From: a virus
Virus record (IMG/VR): IMGVR_UViG_3300025099_000117
Span: 1-26,325 of that record
Reading direction: 5' to 3' (one strand)
Length of the DNA: 26,325 nt
In this document: piece by piece, positions 8,209 through 16,293 of the stretch
How positions within the stretch are numbered: the first letter of the stretch is position 1
Layout of the letters: every line of letters starts with the position of its first letter
Notes under the pieces: generated by a model
Databases searched by the model: none
The model's input: the letters and a program-made list of their open reading frames with translations, nothing else
Told to the model about the DNA's origin: nothing
Program-made: the position numbers and the translations under genes

Positions 8209-8375
8209 TCCATGTCTCCATATCTGTCATTCCATACATCTTCGTAGATTATTCTAAATTCTTCTACTGTGGGAACTTCAATTTTTATTAAAGGATTAGT
8301 CTCATTAGTTTGAGCAATATCCCATACATGACTTGCATAAGCCACTAGTAATTGTTTTTCTGTGTATAAAAGCAT
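8205..8375 (-). CDS. Small hypothetical protein, 56 aa
   Basis: This is a short gene that fills the space between the oxygenase and the 68-residue protein. It has an AGGAG ribosome site 6 nt before ATG 8375, and its stop overlaps the oxygenase start by 4 bases in the ATGA arrangement used throughout this operon. The product is acidic at the C-terminus, with a VEEFRIIYEDVWNDRYGD region, and has no membrane segment. I recognise no family. The spacing and ribosome site make it very likely real. Confidence 0.72.
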   Translation of the reverse strand: MLLYTEKQLLVAYASHVWDIAQTNETNPLIKIEVPTVEEFRIIYEDVWNDRYGDME

Positions 8376-8384
8376 TGCTTTCTC

Positions 8385-8591
8385 CTATTTCATCCAGTAT
8401 CTTTTAACTGGGGGGTTAATTTCTTTTTTCTCTGCTGGGTTTCTTTTTATAAGTTTACCACACGAATAGCATGTTAAATTTATATTTAGTAACTCACATA
8501 TTGCCTCATCTTTTGGCATAGCAAAACAACTATGCGGATGAAACATTTCTGTGGGCAAAGGCCAGCCTATGTGTTTTATATCATTTTTCAT
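8385..8591 (-). CDS. Small hypothetical protein with CxxC knuckle, 68 aa
   Basis: This is a small basic protein of unknown function. It contains one CYSCGK knuckle (residues 41-46), plus an upstream HPHSCF segment near 19-24 (H19, H21, C23) that could complete a zinc site with it. The C-terminal part is rich in lysine and proline. It starts 11 bases before the end of the preceding ParB-fold gene and is followed within 10 bases by the next small gene, so it belongs to the polymerase operon. A zinc-binding or nucleic-acid-binding role is only a suggestion. Confidence 0.65.
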   Translation of the reverse strand: MKNDIKHIGWPLPTEMFHPHSCFAMPKDEAICELLNINLTCYSCGKLIKRNPAEKKEINPPVKRYWMK

Positions 8592-8976
8592 TTATTCTAA
8601 GATGAGTAGCATATGCCCACTCAATATTAGGTGCTACTATTGTTTTTAATTCATATAGTCCTAACTTTAAAGCAATGTCTATTCTTTGATTTCCGTATAC
8701 ACAAAGCCACCTTTTACATAGCCAGGGGTTTATATACTCGGTCTTAACTTGTCTTAAAGCTAGATTATAGTTGATTTGATTATTAGGAATTACTATGATT
8801 GGATTCTTAAATCCATTTTCTGCAATATTATCAAAAAGACTACTATATCCTTTTTGTTCGTTTCGTTTTCCTACTACTTGAAATATATCTATAAGTTTTA
8901 TGTTTTCAATTTCAAAAGTTTCTTCAAGAACTTTTAAATCTGAGGTTAACATATTTACTTTTATATCATTCTCCAT
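8581..8976 (-). CDS. ParB/sulfiredoxin-fold protein (first of two)
   Basis: This is a 131-residue protein with a ParB N-terminal-like (ParB/Srx) fold. The pattern is LFDNIAENGFKNPIIVI (47-63), the strand-helix core of the fold, then VYGNQRIDIALKLGL (93-107), in the place of the ParB GxRR nucleotide-binding box. It has no HTH domain, so it is not a complete partition ParB. Phages carry stand-alone ParB-fold proteins with nuclease, kinase-like or modification roles. It sits in the polymerase operon between a 160-residue unknown and a CxxC protein. A second, different member lies at 12529-13071. The activity cannot be assigned from sequence. Confidence 0.7.
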   Translation of the reverse strand: MENDIKVNMLTSDLKVLEETFEIENIKLIDIFQVVGKRNEQKGYSSLFDNIAENGFKNPIIVIPNNQINYNLALRQVKTEYINPWLCKRWLCVYGNQRIDIALKLGLYELKTIVAPNIEWAYATHLRINEK

Positions 8977-9443
8977 GTGTCTTTTTCTTTTTTACTAGAT
9001 ACATTGTACAGTACCCAAGGTATATTTTGTTTATATAAAATTCCTGCCCATGTCATATCATCAGACAAAGGTCTTTTTAAAGTAAATGGAAATACACAGT
9101 CCTTACACCATAGTATACTTACTACATCTTTTTTATCTACTTTTAAAATTTTGTGGTATTTTAACTCCACTCTTGTTGTCTTTTCTTTTAGTATAAAATA
9201 TCCAGATGAATCAATATATTGTTTACCTCTATGCATAAGTAGAGAGGGTATATCCTCTAGCATATACTTTAATGGGTATAAACTTTTCATAGGACTTTGA
9301 AGCCTTCTCATTCCAAGAGTTTTTCCTTTCATATTTCTATCATCAAGTACTTGATCTTCCACCCATAGTAATCCATCTTGCATTTCTACATTATCAGTAT
9401 GTACTACATATACTGGGAAGTCAATATTATCATAGTTCAGCAT
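8961..9443 (-). CDS. Hypothetical protein downstream of DNA polymerase, 160 aa
   Basis: I recognise no family. The protein is soluble in composition, with a pair of cysteines (WCKDC near residue 112) and several tryptophans. I chose ATG 9443, which overlaps the polymerase stop by 14 bases and has GAG a few nt upstream; the frame is open further upstream, but a longer start would add a stretch read from inside the polymerase gene. The tight coupling to the polymerase suggests co-production with the replisome. It overlaps the ParB-fold gene by 16 bases. Confidence 0.65.
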   Translation of the reverse strand: MLNYDNIDFPVYVVHTDNVEMQDGLLWVEDQVLDDRNMKGKTLGMRRLQSPMKSLYPLKYMLEDIPSLLMHRGKQYIDSSGYFILKEKTTRVELKYHKILKVDKKDVVSILWCKDCVFPFTLKRPLSDDMTWAGILYKQNIPWVLYNVSSKKEKDTWRMI

Positions 9444-11700
9444 ATTTACTCTCAAACTTGCCAAAGGAATAATCATCACCAATATCAAAATCACAACCTA
9501 CAGGGCAGCCTGGTATACTAAGTCCTCTGTCTTTTTGTACACATTCTCTAATAACCAGTTTGTATGCTTCAACTGCAGGCTCTTCGACCTCTGCTAGAAT
9601 GGAGTCATGGACAAGAGCAAATATATTTGCTTTCCATGGAGCATTCTTAACTATAGCATGAGCATCAACAGCACCTAATAAATTAATATCTGACGCCACT
9701 GATTGCACAAGAAAGTTTAGACCTGATCTAACTTCATGACTGGCAACACCTTTATTGTCAGACATTACATTAGGTAATCTTCTTTTTCTACCAAAGTAAG
9801 AATAAATAAAACCATTATCCCTAATATACTTTGATGATTGATCAATCCACTTTCTTAATTGGAAAAACTGTCTGAAGTAATCATCAATAACTTCTTGTGC
9901 TTCATTGACACTAAATCTACTTCCTGAGTCTTGTGTTACTTGTTCTGATATTTTTCTTGCACCAGCACCATACATAATCCCAAAGGTAACAGCTTTAGCA
10001 GCCTGTCGTTCTTTTGAGAAGTTGGTTGCAATATCTTCTACTTCACCTGGTAGCTGGAAAACTAACTTAGCAATATTACTATGAAAGTTACCGCCAGACT
10101 TAAATACATTCATTAATGCTTTGTCATTTGCAAGTACTGCTGCAACATACACTTCTGCTGTTGTTAAGTCCATTGCAACTATTTTGTTGCCTGGCTTAGC
10201 TTTAATACATCCTTTAACAATAGGATTATCTCTAGGTATCTGTTGCATATTCATTTTACCACTAGATGATAGTCTACCTGAAGTAGTGCCATGTAAATTA
10301 AATCCTGTACGAAGTCTACTATCTTTATCCAGCTGTGGAAGTATTTTATCTAAATAAGTATTCTTAATCTTTGACTTTTGTCTTATGCTAAGAATATGTT
10401 TAGGTATCTCGCTAGTCTCTGCTAGTTCTTTTAATACTTCTGCATTTGTAGAGTGAGCTCCTGTACCAGTCTTTACACCTGTAGGTTTTAGTCCTACAAA
10501 GTCAAACAATAACTCTCGTAATTGAACTGTACTATTTGGATTGAACTCTTTTTTCTTTATTTCTTCAAACCTTTTAACAGCATCAAACTCATATAATTCT
10601 GCTACTGATTTATCAATATCTTCTTGCATGAGTATGGTTGATTTACCTAGTCGTTCTTTATCAAAAGGTACTCCTGTATCTTGTACATCCGTTAAGAATC
10701 TGCAGCCAGGTATCAATATATTTTCGTACACGCTAAACAGCTTTGCATTTTTCTTTACTGCTGGATATAATTTAGCAAACACTAATAGTGTAACTACCGC
10801 ATCCATCGCAGCATAAATCTTCATAACATCAAAAGGTATTGAGTCCCATTGAAAATCAGCTTTTAGTACTCTGTTATTCTTTTTGTAATCATCTATCCAA
10901 TCATACATAGGTTTCTCGTAGTCACCATAAGGTGTGAACTTCATTGCTAATTGTTTTAATCCATGACTGCCAGGTACTTCATCTAAGCAATAATGCAATA
11001 ACATAGTGTCTTCGAAGTCTGGAAAAGTAAAATTGAAATGATACTCTAACATAGCTATGTCAAACTTTGCATTGTGAAATACTACTTTCTTCTTTTTAAA
11101 TATTTGATTAAACAATACTTCTGCAGTTTCGTCTATGCAGTCAGTTGCAATGTATACTCCATGGTCTCTTTGGTAAGACATACTTATACCTATTACATGA
11201 CCATCTCTAGGATATAATCCTGTGGTTTCTGTATCAACAGCAACCCATTGATTTTCATGATCTCTGGCATTGATAAGGTATCTATGTAATTCTTTTGACT
11301 CTGTAATTCCATAGACTTTTTCTTCATCTACTTTCATTACTTTCAGTTCTCCACTAATAAACTTTATAATGTTTGCTTTACTTTCTTCCCATGCTGGCTT
11401 TGCCTCTGGTTTAAAAGTAAGCATAGCAGGATTTATTACTGGTAGAAACTTATCATCTACACATCTACCACTATACTCTGTTATTGAGGTACACTTCGTA
11501 TAACTTTTTAGTGCCTCTGATCCGACTAGAATAACCCAGTCATATTCATCTGTGTCAATCTCTATGTCAACATCAGCTTTTAAAATTTTCTTTTTTGTTT
11601 TGTCAGAGCAAAGTGCGAATCTATCGAACTCAAACTCATTCTCAAAGTATCTTACGAAGTCTGTTATACTAGGCTTCGATTCAATTAGTGCTACTTTCAT
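9430..11700 (-). CDS. polA: Family A DNA polymerase with 3'-5' exonuclease
   Basis: This is the replicative DNA polymerase. Residues about 50-120 (VILVGSEALKSY ... INPAMLTFKPEAK) look like a degenerate uracil-DNA-glycosylase-fold domain of the type fused to some phage family A polymerases. The proofreading exonuclease shows VDTETTGL (D156, E158), HNAKFD (N210, D214) and YAAMD (D300). The polymerase core has HGTTSGRLSS (470-479), motif A AMDLTTAEVYVAA (D511, E516), motif B RQAAKAVTFGIMYG (R565, K569, Y577) and motif C ALVHDS (H698, D699). The position equal to E. coli F762 is phenylalanine (F573). There is no 5'-3' nuclease domain; that is the gene at 666-1529. Length 756. It overlaps the primase stop by 20 bases. 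Confidence 0.96.
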   Translation of the reverse strand: MKVALIESKPSITDFVRYFENEFEFDRFALCSDKTKKKILKADVDIEIDTDEYDWVILVGSEALKSYTKCTSITEYSGRCVDDKFLPVINPAMLTFKPEAKPAWEESKANIIKFISGELKVMKVDEEKVYGITESKELHRYLINARDHENQWVAVDTETTGLYPRDGHVIGISMSYQRDHGVYIATDCIDETAEVLFNQIFKKKKVVFHNAKFDIAMLEYHFNFTFPDFEDTMLLHYCLDEVPGSHGLKQLAMKFTPYGDYEKPMYDWIDDYKKNNRVLKADFQWDSIPFDVMKIYAAMDAVVTLLVFAKLYPAVKKNAKLFSVYENILIPGCRFLTDVQDTGVPFDKERLGKSTILMQEDIDKSVAELYEFDAVKRFEEIKKKEFNPNSTVQLRELLFDFVGLKPTGVKTGTGAHSTNAEVLKELAETSEIPKHILSIRQKSKIKNTYLDKILPQLDKDSRLRTGFNLHGTTSGRLSSSGKMNMQQIPRDNPIVKGCIKAKPGNKIVAMDLTTAEVYVAAVLANDKALMNVFKSGGNFHSNIAKLVFQLPGEVEDIATNFSKERQAAKAVTFGIMYGAGARKISEQVTQDSGSRFSVNEAQEVIDDYFRQFFQLRKWIDQSSKYIRDNGFIYSYFGRKRRLPNVMSDNKGVASHEVRSGLNFLVQSVASDINLLGAVDAHAIVKNAPWKANIFALVHDSILAEVEEPAVEAYKLVIRECVQKDRGLSIPGCPVGCDFDIGDDYSFGKFESKYAEL

Positions 11701-12532
11701 GATATAATCTCTCTCTTAATTTATTTACTTGTGTTTGTGCTAAGCTGCCTGGATCAATACCGTTTCCTAAATCTATGTTTCGTACTAACATTCCAAGTGC
11801 TTCTCCCATTGTTTTGATGTCTTCGGCTGCTGTCTGTCCAGCCTCATCGCCATCAAATATAATATCTAACCCAACAATATTTTGCATCTTAAGAATTGAT
11901 AACTTTTCTTTATCTACATTCCTAGTTCCGAAACAACATATTGCGTTTGTCAATCCCTTGTCGAAAAGATTTACTAAATCGAAAATACCCTCGACAAGAA
12001 TTACTCTGCCTTTTATTGAGTTAACGGCTGAAGGATAGAGTGGTAGCACGGCTTGGGGAGGATATATAAGATACTTTGGCGTTTCCGTCATAGTCATATG
12101 TCTGCCGTTAAATGCTACCACCTTTCCAGTTATGTCACGAATTGGAAAAACGACTCTGCCGTTAAAACTTCTATCGTGATGTAAAAAAGCTTCAAAATGC
12201 TTATAAGTTTCAGGTTTGATTTGTCTCCAGTTTCCTTCATATGGAATGAAACCTTTTGGAAACTTAAACCCTACACTTGAAGATCTTGTTTCTTGTATTA
12301 CAGTTTTTAATTTTTGTCTTCTGATGTCTAAGAAGTTAGCTGCTTCACCGAAATGTGTAAAAGCATTTCCACGAAATCCACAAGCAAAACAATTAAATAT
12401 GCCAGTTACCTGATCAATACGCATACTAGGATTAGTGTCGTCATGTTCAGGGTTAAGACATTTGACTAGAAAATCTCTACCAGAGACTTTGTACTCAATG
12501 CGTTTTTCTTGTAAAAGTTCGTCTACTCTCAT
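11681..12532 (-). CDS. DnaG-type DNA primase (zinc finger plus TOPRIM)
   Basis: This makes RNA primers for lagging-strand synthesis. The N-terminus has a CHCC zinc finger (C25, H30, C48, C51) with the typical HDDTNPSMRI and FNCFACGFRGNAF segments. The TOPRIM fold follows: ILVEGIFDLV (E181) and FDGDEAG (227-232). At 283 residues it lacks a helicase domain, and a separate DnaB-like helicase is encoded just upstream, so primase and helicase are split rather than fused as in T7. It starts with a 4-base ATGA overlap of the ParB-fold gene and ends inside the polymerase start, so primase and polymerase are coupled. Confidence 0.95.
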   Translation of the reverse strand: MRVDELLQEKRIEYKVSGRDFLVKCLNPEHDDTNPSMRIDQVTGIFNCFACGFRGNAFTHFGEAANFLDIRRQKLKTVIQETRSSSVGFKFPKGFIPYEGNWRQIKPETYKHFEAFLHHDRSFNGRVVFPIRDITGKVVAFNGRHMTMTETPKYLIYPPQAVLPLYPSAVNSIKGRVILVEGIFDLVNLFDKGLTNAICCFGTRNVDKEKLSILKMQNIVGLDIIFDGDEAGQTAAEDIKTMGEALGMLVRNIDLGNGIDPGSLAQTQVNKLRERLYHESSTN

Positions 12533-13071
12533 TTTATATCGTTGCCAGTATCGCTGCGTAAACTATCAGAATCACTAGGAGTAGTTCTATCATGTTGCCA
12601 TTTCAATTTTTCACCAAGTTTTTCATACTCGGTCATGTTAGTTCCATCTTTATCTGTGTTTTCCTTATAATGTAAAGACTTGAATACTACTTCTTGCATC
12701 TGAAACCAGATTGCTATAGCATCATTTCTAAACTTAATATCAGGCCACAGGTAAAAACAATTATGCCAATCCTCTAAAAATCTGTGTACTGTAACTTCCA
12801 CATTAAAAGTTGGATCGCTTTCTTTTATTACTTGTACCGCCCTTAATCTTTGACTGCCCGCCAAAGGATACCACTGCTTGAGTGTAAGAAACGGATTCAT
12901 TATTCCATTTTCTTTAACACTAGCCATTAGCGGCTCATTGGTTGGTACATTATGTATGTTCTCTATCACCTGTGGTTGTGAGAACAAAAAATCTGTATCT
13001 GTATGAACTACTTCATACGGAGGCACGCCTACTAAATCAGCAGCTGTACTACCTATTCTGTCGTGAGCCAT
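12529..13071 (-). CDS. ParB/sulfiredoxin-fold protein (second of two)
   Basis: This is a 180-residue protein with a ParB-like N-terminal fold: LMASVKENGIMNPFL (48-62) and YPLAGSQRLRAVQVI (68-82) match the core strand-helix and the G-x-x-R-R-like box (here AGSQRLRA). The second half is rich in tryptophan and phenylalanine and ends in a polar tail with no recognised domain. It differs clearly in sequence from the other ParB-fold gene at 8581-8976. A GGAGGA site lies 10 nt before the ATG, and the gene overlaps both neighbours. It is placed between helicase and primase, suggesting a role close to replication; a nuclease or DNA-binding role is possible but unproven. Confidence 0.68.
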   Translation of the reverse strand: MAHDRIGSTAADLVGVPPYEVVHTDTDFLFSQPQVIENIHNVPTNEPLMASVKENGIMNPFLTLKQWYPLAGSQRLRAVQVIKESDPTFNVEVTVHRFLEDWHNCFYLWPDIKFRNDAIAIWFQMQEVVFKSLHYKENTDKDGTNMTEYEKLGEKLKWQHDRTTPSDSDSLRSDTGNDIK

Positions 13072-13345
13072 AACGCAAATCCTCCATGTAATTTGAGAAC
13101 ATTTCTACCATAGATTTCTTACTAATCTGTTCTCCTATCCACACTACCCTTCCTGTTGATAGTGTGCGTTTAACTTTGCCATTATTATATCTAACATCTA
13201 AGACATGACCATCGTCTAGTCTATTATCATACCACATTGTTACTTGCTCTGTATTAAAAGCATGTATGTCAGCAACTTCGTTACCCCAATCTTCTGCGGC
13301 AAGTTCTTGTCTTTTTCTTCTCATTATATAATCATATTGCGTCAT
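13049..13345 (-). CDS. Hypothetical protein between helicase and ParB-fold gene, 98 aa
   Basis: I do not recognise this protein. It is mixed-charge and soluble, with a beta-rich middle (VLDVRYNNGKVKRTLSTGRVVW). The ATG at 13345 is preceded by AGGAGAAG at good spacing, whereas the internal ATG at 13324 has no ribosome site, so I use the first. The gene overlaps the helicase end by 14 bases and the next gene by 23 bases, which fixes it in the replication operon. Confidence 0.7.
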   Translation of the reverse strand: MTQYDYIMRRKRQELAAEDWGNEVADIHAFNTEQVTMWYDNRLDDGHVLDVRYNNGKVKRTLSTGRVVWIGEQISKKSMVEMFSNYMEDLRYGSRQNR

Positions 13346-14687
13346 GTATATCTTCTCCTGTTGATAGGCTATCTTTTATATTCTCCCTGTCTTTAGGGTT
13401 CATAGTGGACTGAGGGCCTATCTTTAATGTTTCCCAGTCCATTACACTTGTAAAGCCTTCCATTTTTGCACTACGCATTTTAGTACAGTTGAATGTAATA
13501 CATTCATCTTCTGGAGCCCATGTTTCAATGGTATAAGCAGCATCTGCTGCATCAAGTATACCTTTTGCGAATCTCGCCTCACCAGACGCATCTGTCTGAT
13601 AAGGCGAGAAGATTGGCACTTCATATTCCTGTGCCATACTTTTCAGAGTCTTACTTACTTCTATTTGCTCTGTCCAGTCATATTGTCCACCCTTACTGGG
13701 TATGTTTGATCTTTTGACTTGGTTTAAGTAATCGACAATGATGACTCCAACATCTGTCTGTGTTAGTTTACTTTCCAACTCTTTTCGTATAGTTGAAAGA
13801 CTTAGTACTGGATCATACACCACTTCTAATTGTCTTTCTGGAGTGAGTCTGCGTCTTGTCAAACCCTCATGTAATTCTTCAAAGTCTCTCGTTTCATAGA
13901 AACTAGGTAGGAGCTCTGCTCCATCTACAAATCTATTAGCCCACCACTCAGCAACTCTGTTCCACTCGGTGGAGCTTAAGTTTCTAGTAGCTAGTCTACC
14001 AATAGGTACTCGTGCGCCAAGAGCGCACATTCTTTGTAGAATGGAGCGACTGTCCATCTCTATTGTAAAATATATAGAGCTACGCCCTTGATTATAAACA
14101 TTTGTTGCAATGTTTACACAGGTTAAGGACTTACCTGCACCTCTACGTCCACCAACAAGCACAAGGTCTCTGGGAGAAAACTTCATGTCTTGATCATATT
14201 CGTCATTAAGACCTAGAGGTAAATATTTTTTAAGATTCTTTTCAGAATCAAATAGTGTGATAGTTTCCATACTCTCTTCTGGAGCCTTTAGGTCTACTCT
14301 ATCACCTATGTCTAAGACTATCTGTTGTAAAGCCTCGACATTTTCTTCTGCATTAGATATAGCCACTGATGTGTCTACGAACTTGTCTAATTCATCTAGT
14401 ATTTCTACTTGGGTATATTCATTTTTGAGATATTCAAGGAGAACCCAGGCGTCGACATCTACTTCGACAGCCTCTATAGCAAATACTTTTTCTTTTAACT
14501 TTCTATCACGAATGGATAGTTTGAGGTCTTCAAAGGTTGGTAAACCTCTGAAATCTTTAATATGATTATCTATCTTTTTGTGAAGCACTTGATATTCAGC
14601 TGGCAAGTAATTTTCACGCAGGTTTCCCCAAGTTTCAAAGTCTTGTTGCGAAATAATTTGTTTCAGCAAAGCTGAAGATAGGTTCAA
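13332..14687 (-). CDS. Replicative DNA helicase (DnaB / gp41-like, SF4)
   Basis: This is the hexameric replicative helicase. The C-terminal RecA-like domain carries Walker A GGRRGAGKS (179-187), IYFTIEMD (206-212), RIPIG-like switch region ARVPIGRLATR, Walker B VIIVDYLNQ near residue 318, and FSPYQTDASGE as the sensor/arginine region. The N-terminal 150 residues are helical and would be the primase/loader-binding domain. At 451 residues it has normal size. The start is a TTG at 14687, supported by GGAGGA 7 nt upstream and by the lack of a nearby ATG. A rho-independent terminator lies just before the gene with no promoter in between, so transcription must read through from the right. Confidence 0.93.
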   Translation of the reverse strand: MNLSSALLKQIISQQDFETWGNLRENYLPAEYQVLHKKIDNHIKDFRGLPTFEDLKLSIRDRKLKEKVFAIEAVEVDVDAWVLLEYLKNEYTQVEILDELDKFVDTSVAISNAEENVEALQQIVLDIGDRVDLKAPEESMETITLFDSEKNLKKYLPLGLNDEYDQDMKFSPRDLVLVGGRRGAGKSLTCVNIATNVYNQGRSSIYFTIEMDSRSILQRMCALGARVPIGRLATRNLSSTEWNRVAEWWANRFVDGAELLPSFYETRDFEELHEGLTRRRLTPERQLEVVYDPVLSLSTIRKELESKLTQTDVGVIIVDYLNQVKRSNIPSKGGQYDWTEQIEVSKTLKSMAQEYEVPIFSPYQTDASGEARFAKGILDAADAAYTIETWAPEDECITFNCTKMRSAKMEGFTSVMDWETLKIGPQSTMNPKDRENIKDSLSTGEDIHDAI

Positions 14688-14705
14688 TTAAATATCCTCC
14701 CAGAT

Positions 14706-14740
14706 AAAAAAGGGTGAGAGAACAAACGCTCCCGCACCCT
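14706..14740 (-). terminator. Rho-independent terminator upstream of the helicase gene
   Basis: On the minus strand AGGGTGCGGGAG pairs with CTCTCACCCT around a short loop (a stem of about 9-10 pairs with two mismatched positions) and is followed by TTTTTT. It lies in the 67-base gap after the four-repeat HTH gene. As no promoter is seen between it and the helicase ribosome site, it probably acts as a partial terminator (attenuator) that lowers expression of the helicase-primase-polymerase genes relative to ligase and HTH protein, or that is suppressed at a given stage. Confidence 0.85.
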
Positions 14741-14754
14741 AGAGTTGAAAAGTT

Positions 14755-15477
14755 TTAGCTAGACGCTTTTTCTTTTCTTGCAGCACCGTCGTAATCAGCA
14801 CAAGTTAACCCTCTACGAGTTAGCATTGTTTTAACGCCTCTTACTGTTTTGCCAATTTCGTCAGCAATGTCTTCAACATTCATTGTGTCGATATCGCTGA
14901 TGTCAGCTAAAGGATCAGTTTTAGATGAGCCTTTTGTTTCTTTCTGCTTTGGAATAGCGTTAATATCGCCACTTCTTAGTAAGCTAAGAGCTTTTCCTCT
15001 GATAGAATTAACAGATTTGCCAAGTGCATCTGCGATTTCTTCAACGAAAGATCCGCTGTTAACCATAGATACAAAGGTTGTTTCTTCATCGGGAGAGTAA
15101 GTTCTAACAGATTCTTGTTTCTCAGCTGGTTTAACATGAGAAGTAAGTTCCATAGAAAGAATTTTTCCTTGGATTGATTTAGCTGAAAAATGACCATCTT
15201 CAAAAGATGATGCAATTTCTGCATAAGTGTACTGACCGCTGTTGTCAGTTACAAAGGCTTCTAATGTGCTTTCTTGCGCATCAGAAAAAGATTTAGTAGA
15301 TACTGCTGAAGCAAGTTCAACTTCGTGTCCCATTTTTCTCAATTTGCTAGACACTGATCGTGTTGATGTGTCTAACTCTTGTGCAACTGCTTTAACAGTT
15401 TCTTGAGATACTGGTCCAGACCCAACTGAGTCTACTAATTGTTGGGTTCTTTCATCTGTCCATTTAGGTAATGCCAT
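14755..15477 (-). CDS. Multi-repeat SANT/HTH-like DNA-binding protein
   Basis: The 240-residue protein is built from about four similar units. Each has a start like WTDERTQQL, FSDAQESTL or YSPDEETTF, then a helix-turn-helix such as VAQELDTSTRSVSSKLRKMG, IASSFEDGHFSAKSIQGKIL, IADALGKSVNSIRGKALSLL, and IADEIGKTVRGVKTMLTRRG; the fourth unit lacks a clear first helix. The repeats look like SANT/Myb-type or sigma-like HTH modules joined by short linkers, which would bind DNA in a bead-like manner. AGGAAAA lies before ATG 15477. It follows the ligase C-terminal half by 2 bases and is followed by a terminator, so it may be made in larger amounts than the replisome genes. It may be a nucleoid-like or transcription-regulating protein; the role is inferred. 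Confidence 0.75.
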   Translation of the reverse strand: MALPKWTDERTQQLVDSVGSGPVSQETVKAVAQELDTSTRSVSSKLRKMGHEVELASAVSTKSFSDAQESTLEAFVTDNSGQYTYAEIASSFEDGHFSAKSIQGKILSMELTSHVKPAEKQESVRTYSPDEETTFVSMVNSGSFVEEIADALGKSVNSIRGKALSLLRSGDINAIPKQKETKGSSKTDPLADISDIDTMNVEDIADEIGKTVRGVKTMLTRRGLTCADYDGAARKEKASS

Positions 15478-15479
15478 GA

Positions 15480-16247
15480 TTATTTTCCTATAATTTCTTT
15501 TAAGTTTGTTATTATTATAACACCCCGTTCTCGGGCTGTCTGTGTCTTTGCGGACTCTATACCGCTTTCATTGACTAGAATTGATACATCTTTAGTCAAA
15601 CTACTTTTAACAAGATAGCCCAGTTTTTCTAATAGTTCTGTTGCTTGAGCCTTTGTCTTGTAGCTTTTTAGTCTGCCAGAGATACACACCACTCCTTTAT
15701 TCTCTGTGGGTTTTGATACTTTAAGTATCTGTGCCCACTTAAACGGAAGTTTGCTATATCCATTGATAAACTCGTCATAATACCAGTCCAATAAATGTTC
15801 TGTTGCTACTGGTCCGAGTCCTGCTTCTTTACAAGTTTCCTCATTAAGTTCTCCCATGTTACGAATAACAGAGCAGATTTTTGCAGAAGCAGATCGACCA
15901 ATTAGTTTGATTGAGAAAGCTGGTAGTAAGTCGATTAGATCGGTAGCTTTACTACTTATGATTTCTCTGTGCAGTTTTACTGCAAGTTTTTCGGATTGCA
16001 ATGCCTCTATCATTATTTCAAGAGTCAATTCATAAATATCATAAATACTTGTAATCTGTAGTTTTTCTACTGTTGCTGGTCCGAGACCTTTTATTCTGAG
16101 AGTCTTAGCAAAATGCTCAACTTTCTTACTTGTCTTACCCTCACAGGCAGTGTTCTCGCAGAACAGTTGATCGTTTCTCCACACTAACTCTATACTACAA
16201 GTAGGACAGTGTGTTGGTGGCGATATTTGTTTAAAATTGTCTCTCAT
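15480..16247 (-). CDS. NAD+-dependent DNA ligase, C-terminal subunit (Zn finger, HhH, BRCT)
   Basis: This is the DNA-binding half of a split LigA. C14, C17, C30 and C35 form the ligase zinc finger (HCPTCSIEL ... FCENTAC), then helix-hairpin-helix repeats (LRIKGLGPATVEKL, KLIGRSASAKI, AGLGPVATEHLL), and a BRCT domain from about residue 180 (GVVCISGRLKSYKTKAQATELL). The catalytic half is the separate gene at 16756-17706. Phage T5 also encodes its NAD+ ligase as two polypeptides; here two other genes lie between the halves, and this gene has its own promoter (16265-16293) with a predicted leader of only about 11 nt containing AAAAAAGAA. The two proteins should associate to form one ligase. Confidence 0.9.
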   Translation of the reverse strand: MRDNFKQISPPTHCPTCSIELVWRNDQLFCENTACEGKTSKKVEHFAKTLRIKGLGPATVEKLQITSIYDIYELTLEIMIEALQSEKLAVKLHREIISSKATDLIDLLPAFSIKLIGRSASAKICSVIRNMGELNEETCKEAGLGPVATEHLLDWYYDEFINGYSKLPFKWAQILKVSKPTENKGVVCISGRLKSYKTKAQATELLEKLGYLVKSSLTKDVSILVNESGIESAKTQTARERGVIIITNLKEIIGK

Positions 16248-16264
16248 TTCTTTTTTGTATATAT

Positions 16265-16293
16265 ATTATATCAAATTTGGGTTGCCATGTCAA
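16265..16293 (-). promoter_or_regulatory. Sigma-70-type promoter for the ligase C-half and replisome operon
   Basis: Perfect TTGACA (16293-16288) and TATAAT (16270-16265) on the minus strand are 17 nt apart, with AAATTTG next to the -10 box. The -35 box overlaps the stop codon of the GIY-YIG-like gene, showing how tightly the units are packed. Transcription should start near 16258, 11 nt before the ATG of the ligase C-terminal half. Confidence 0.87.

Noticed and set aside
8977-9300. 107-residue plus-strand frame
   Set aside because: Antisense to the gene at 8961-9443, which fits the operon tiling; no ribosome site or promoter on the plus strand.
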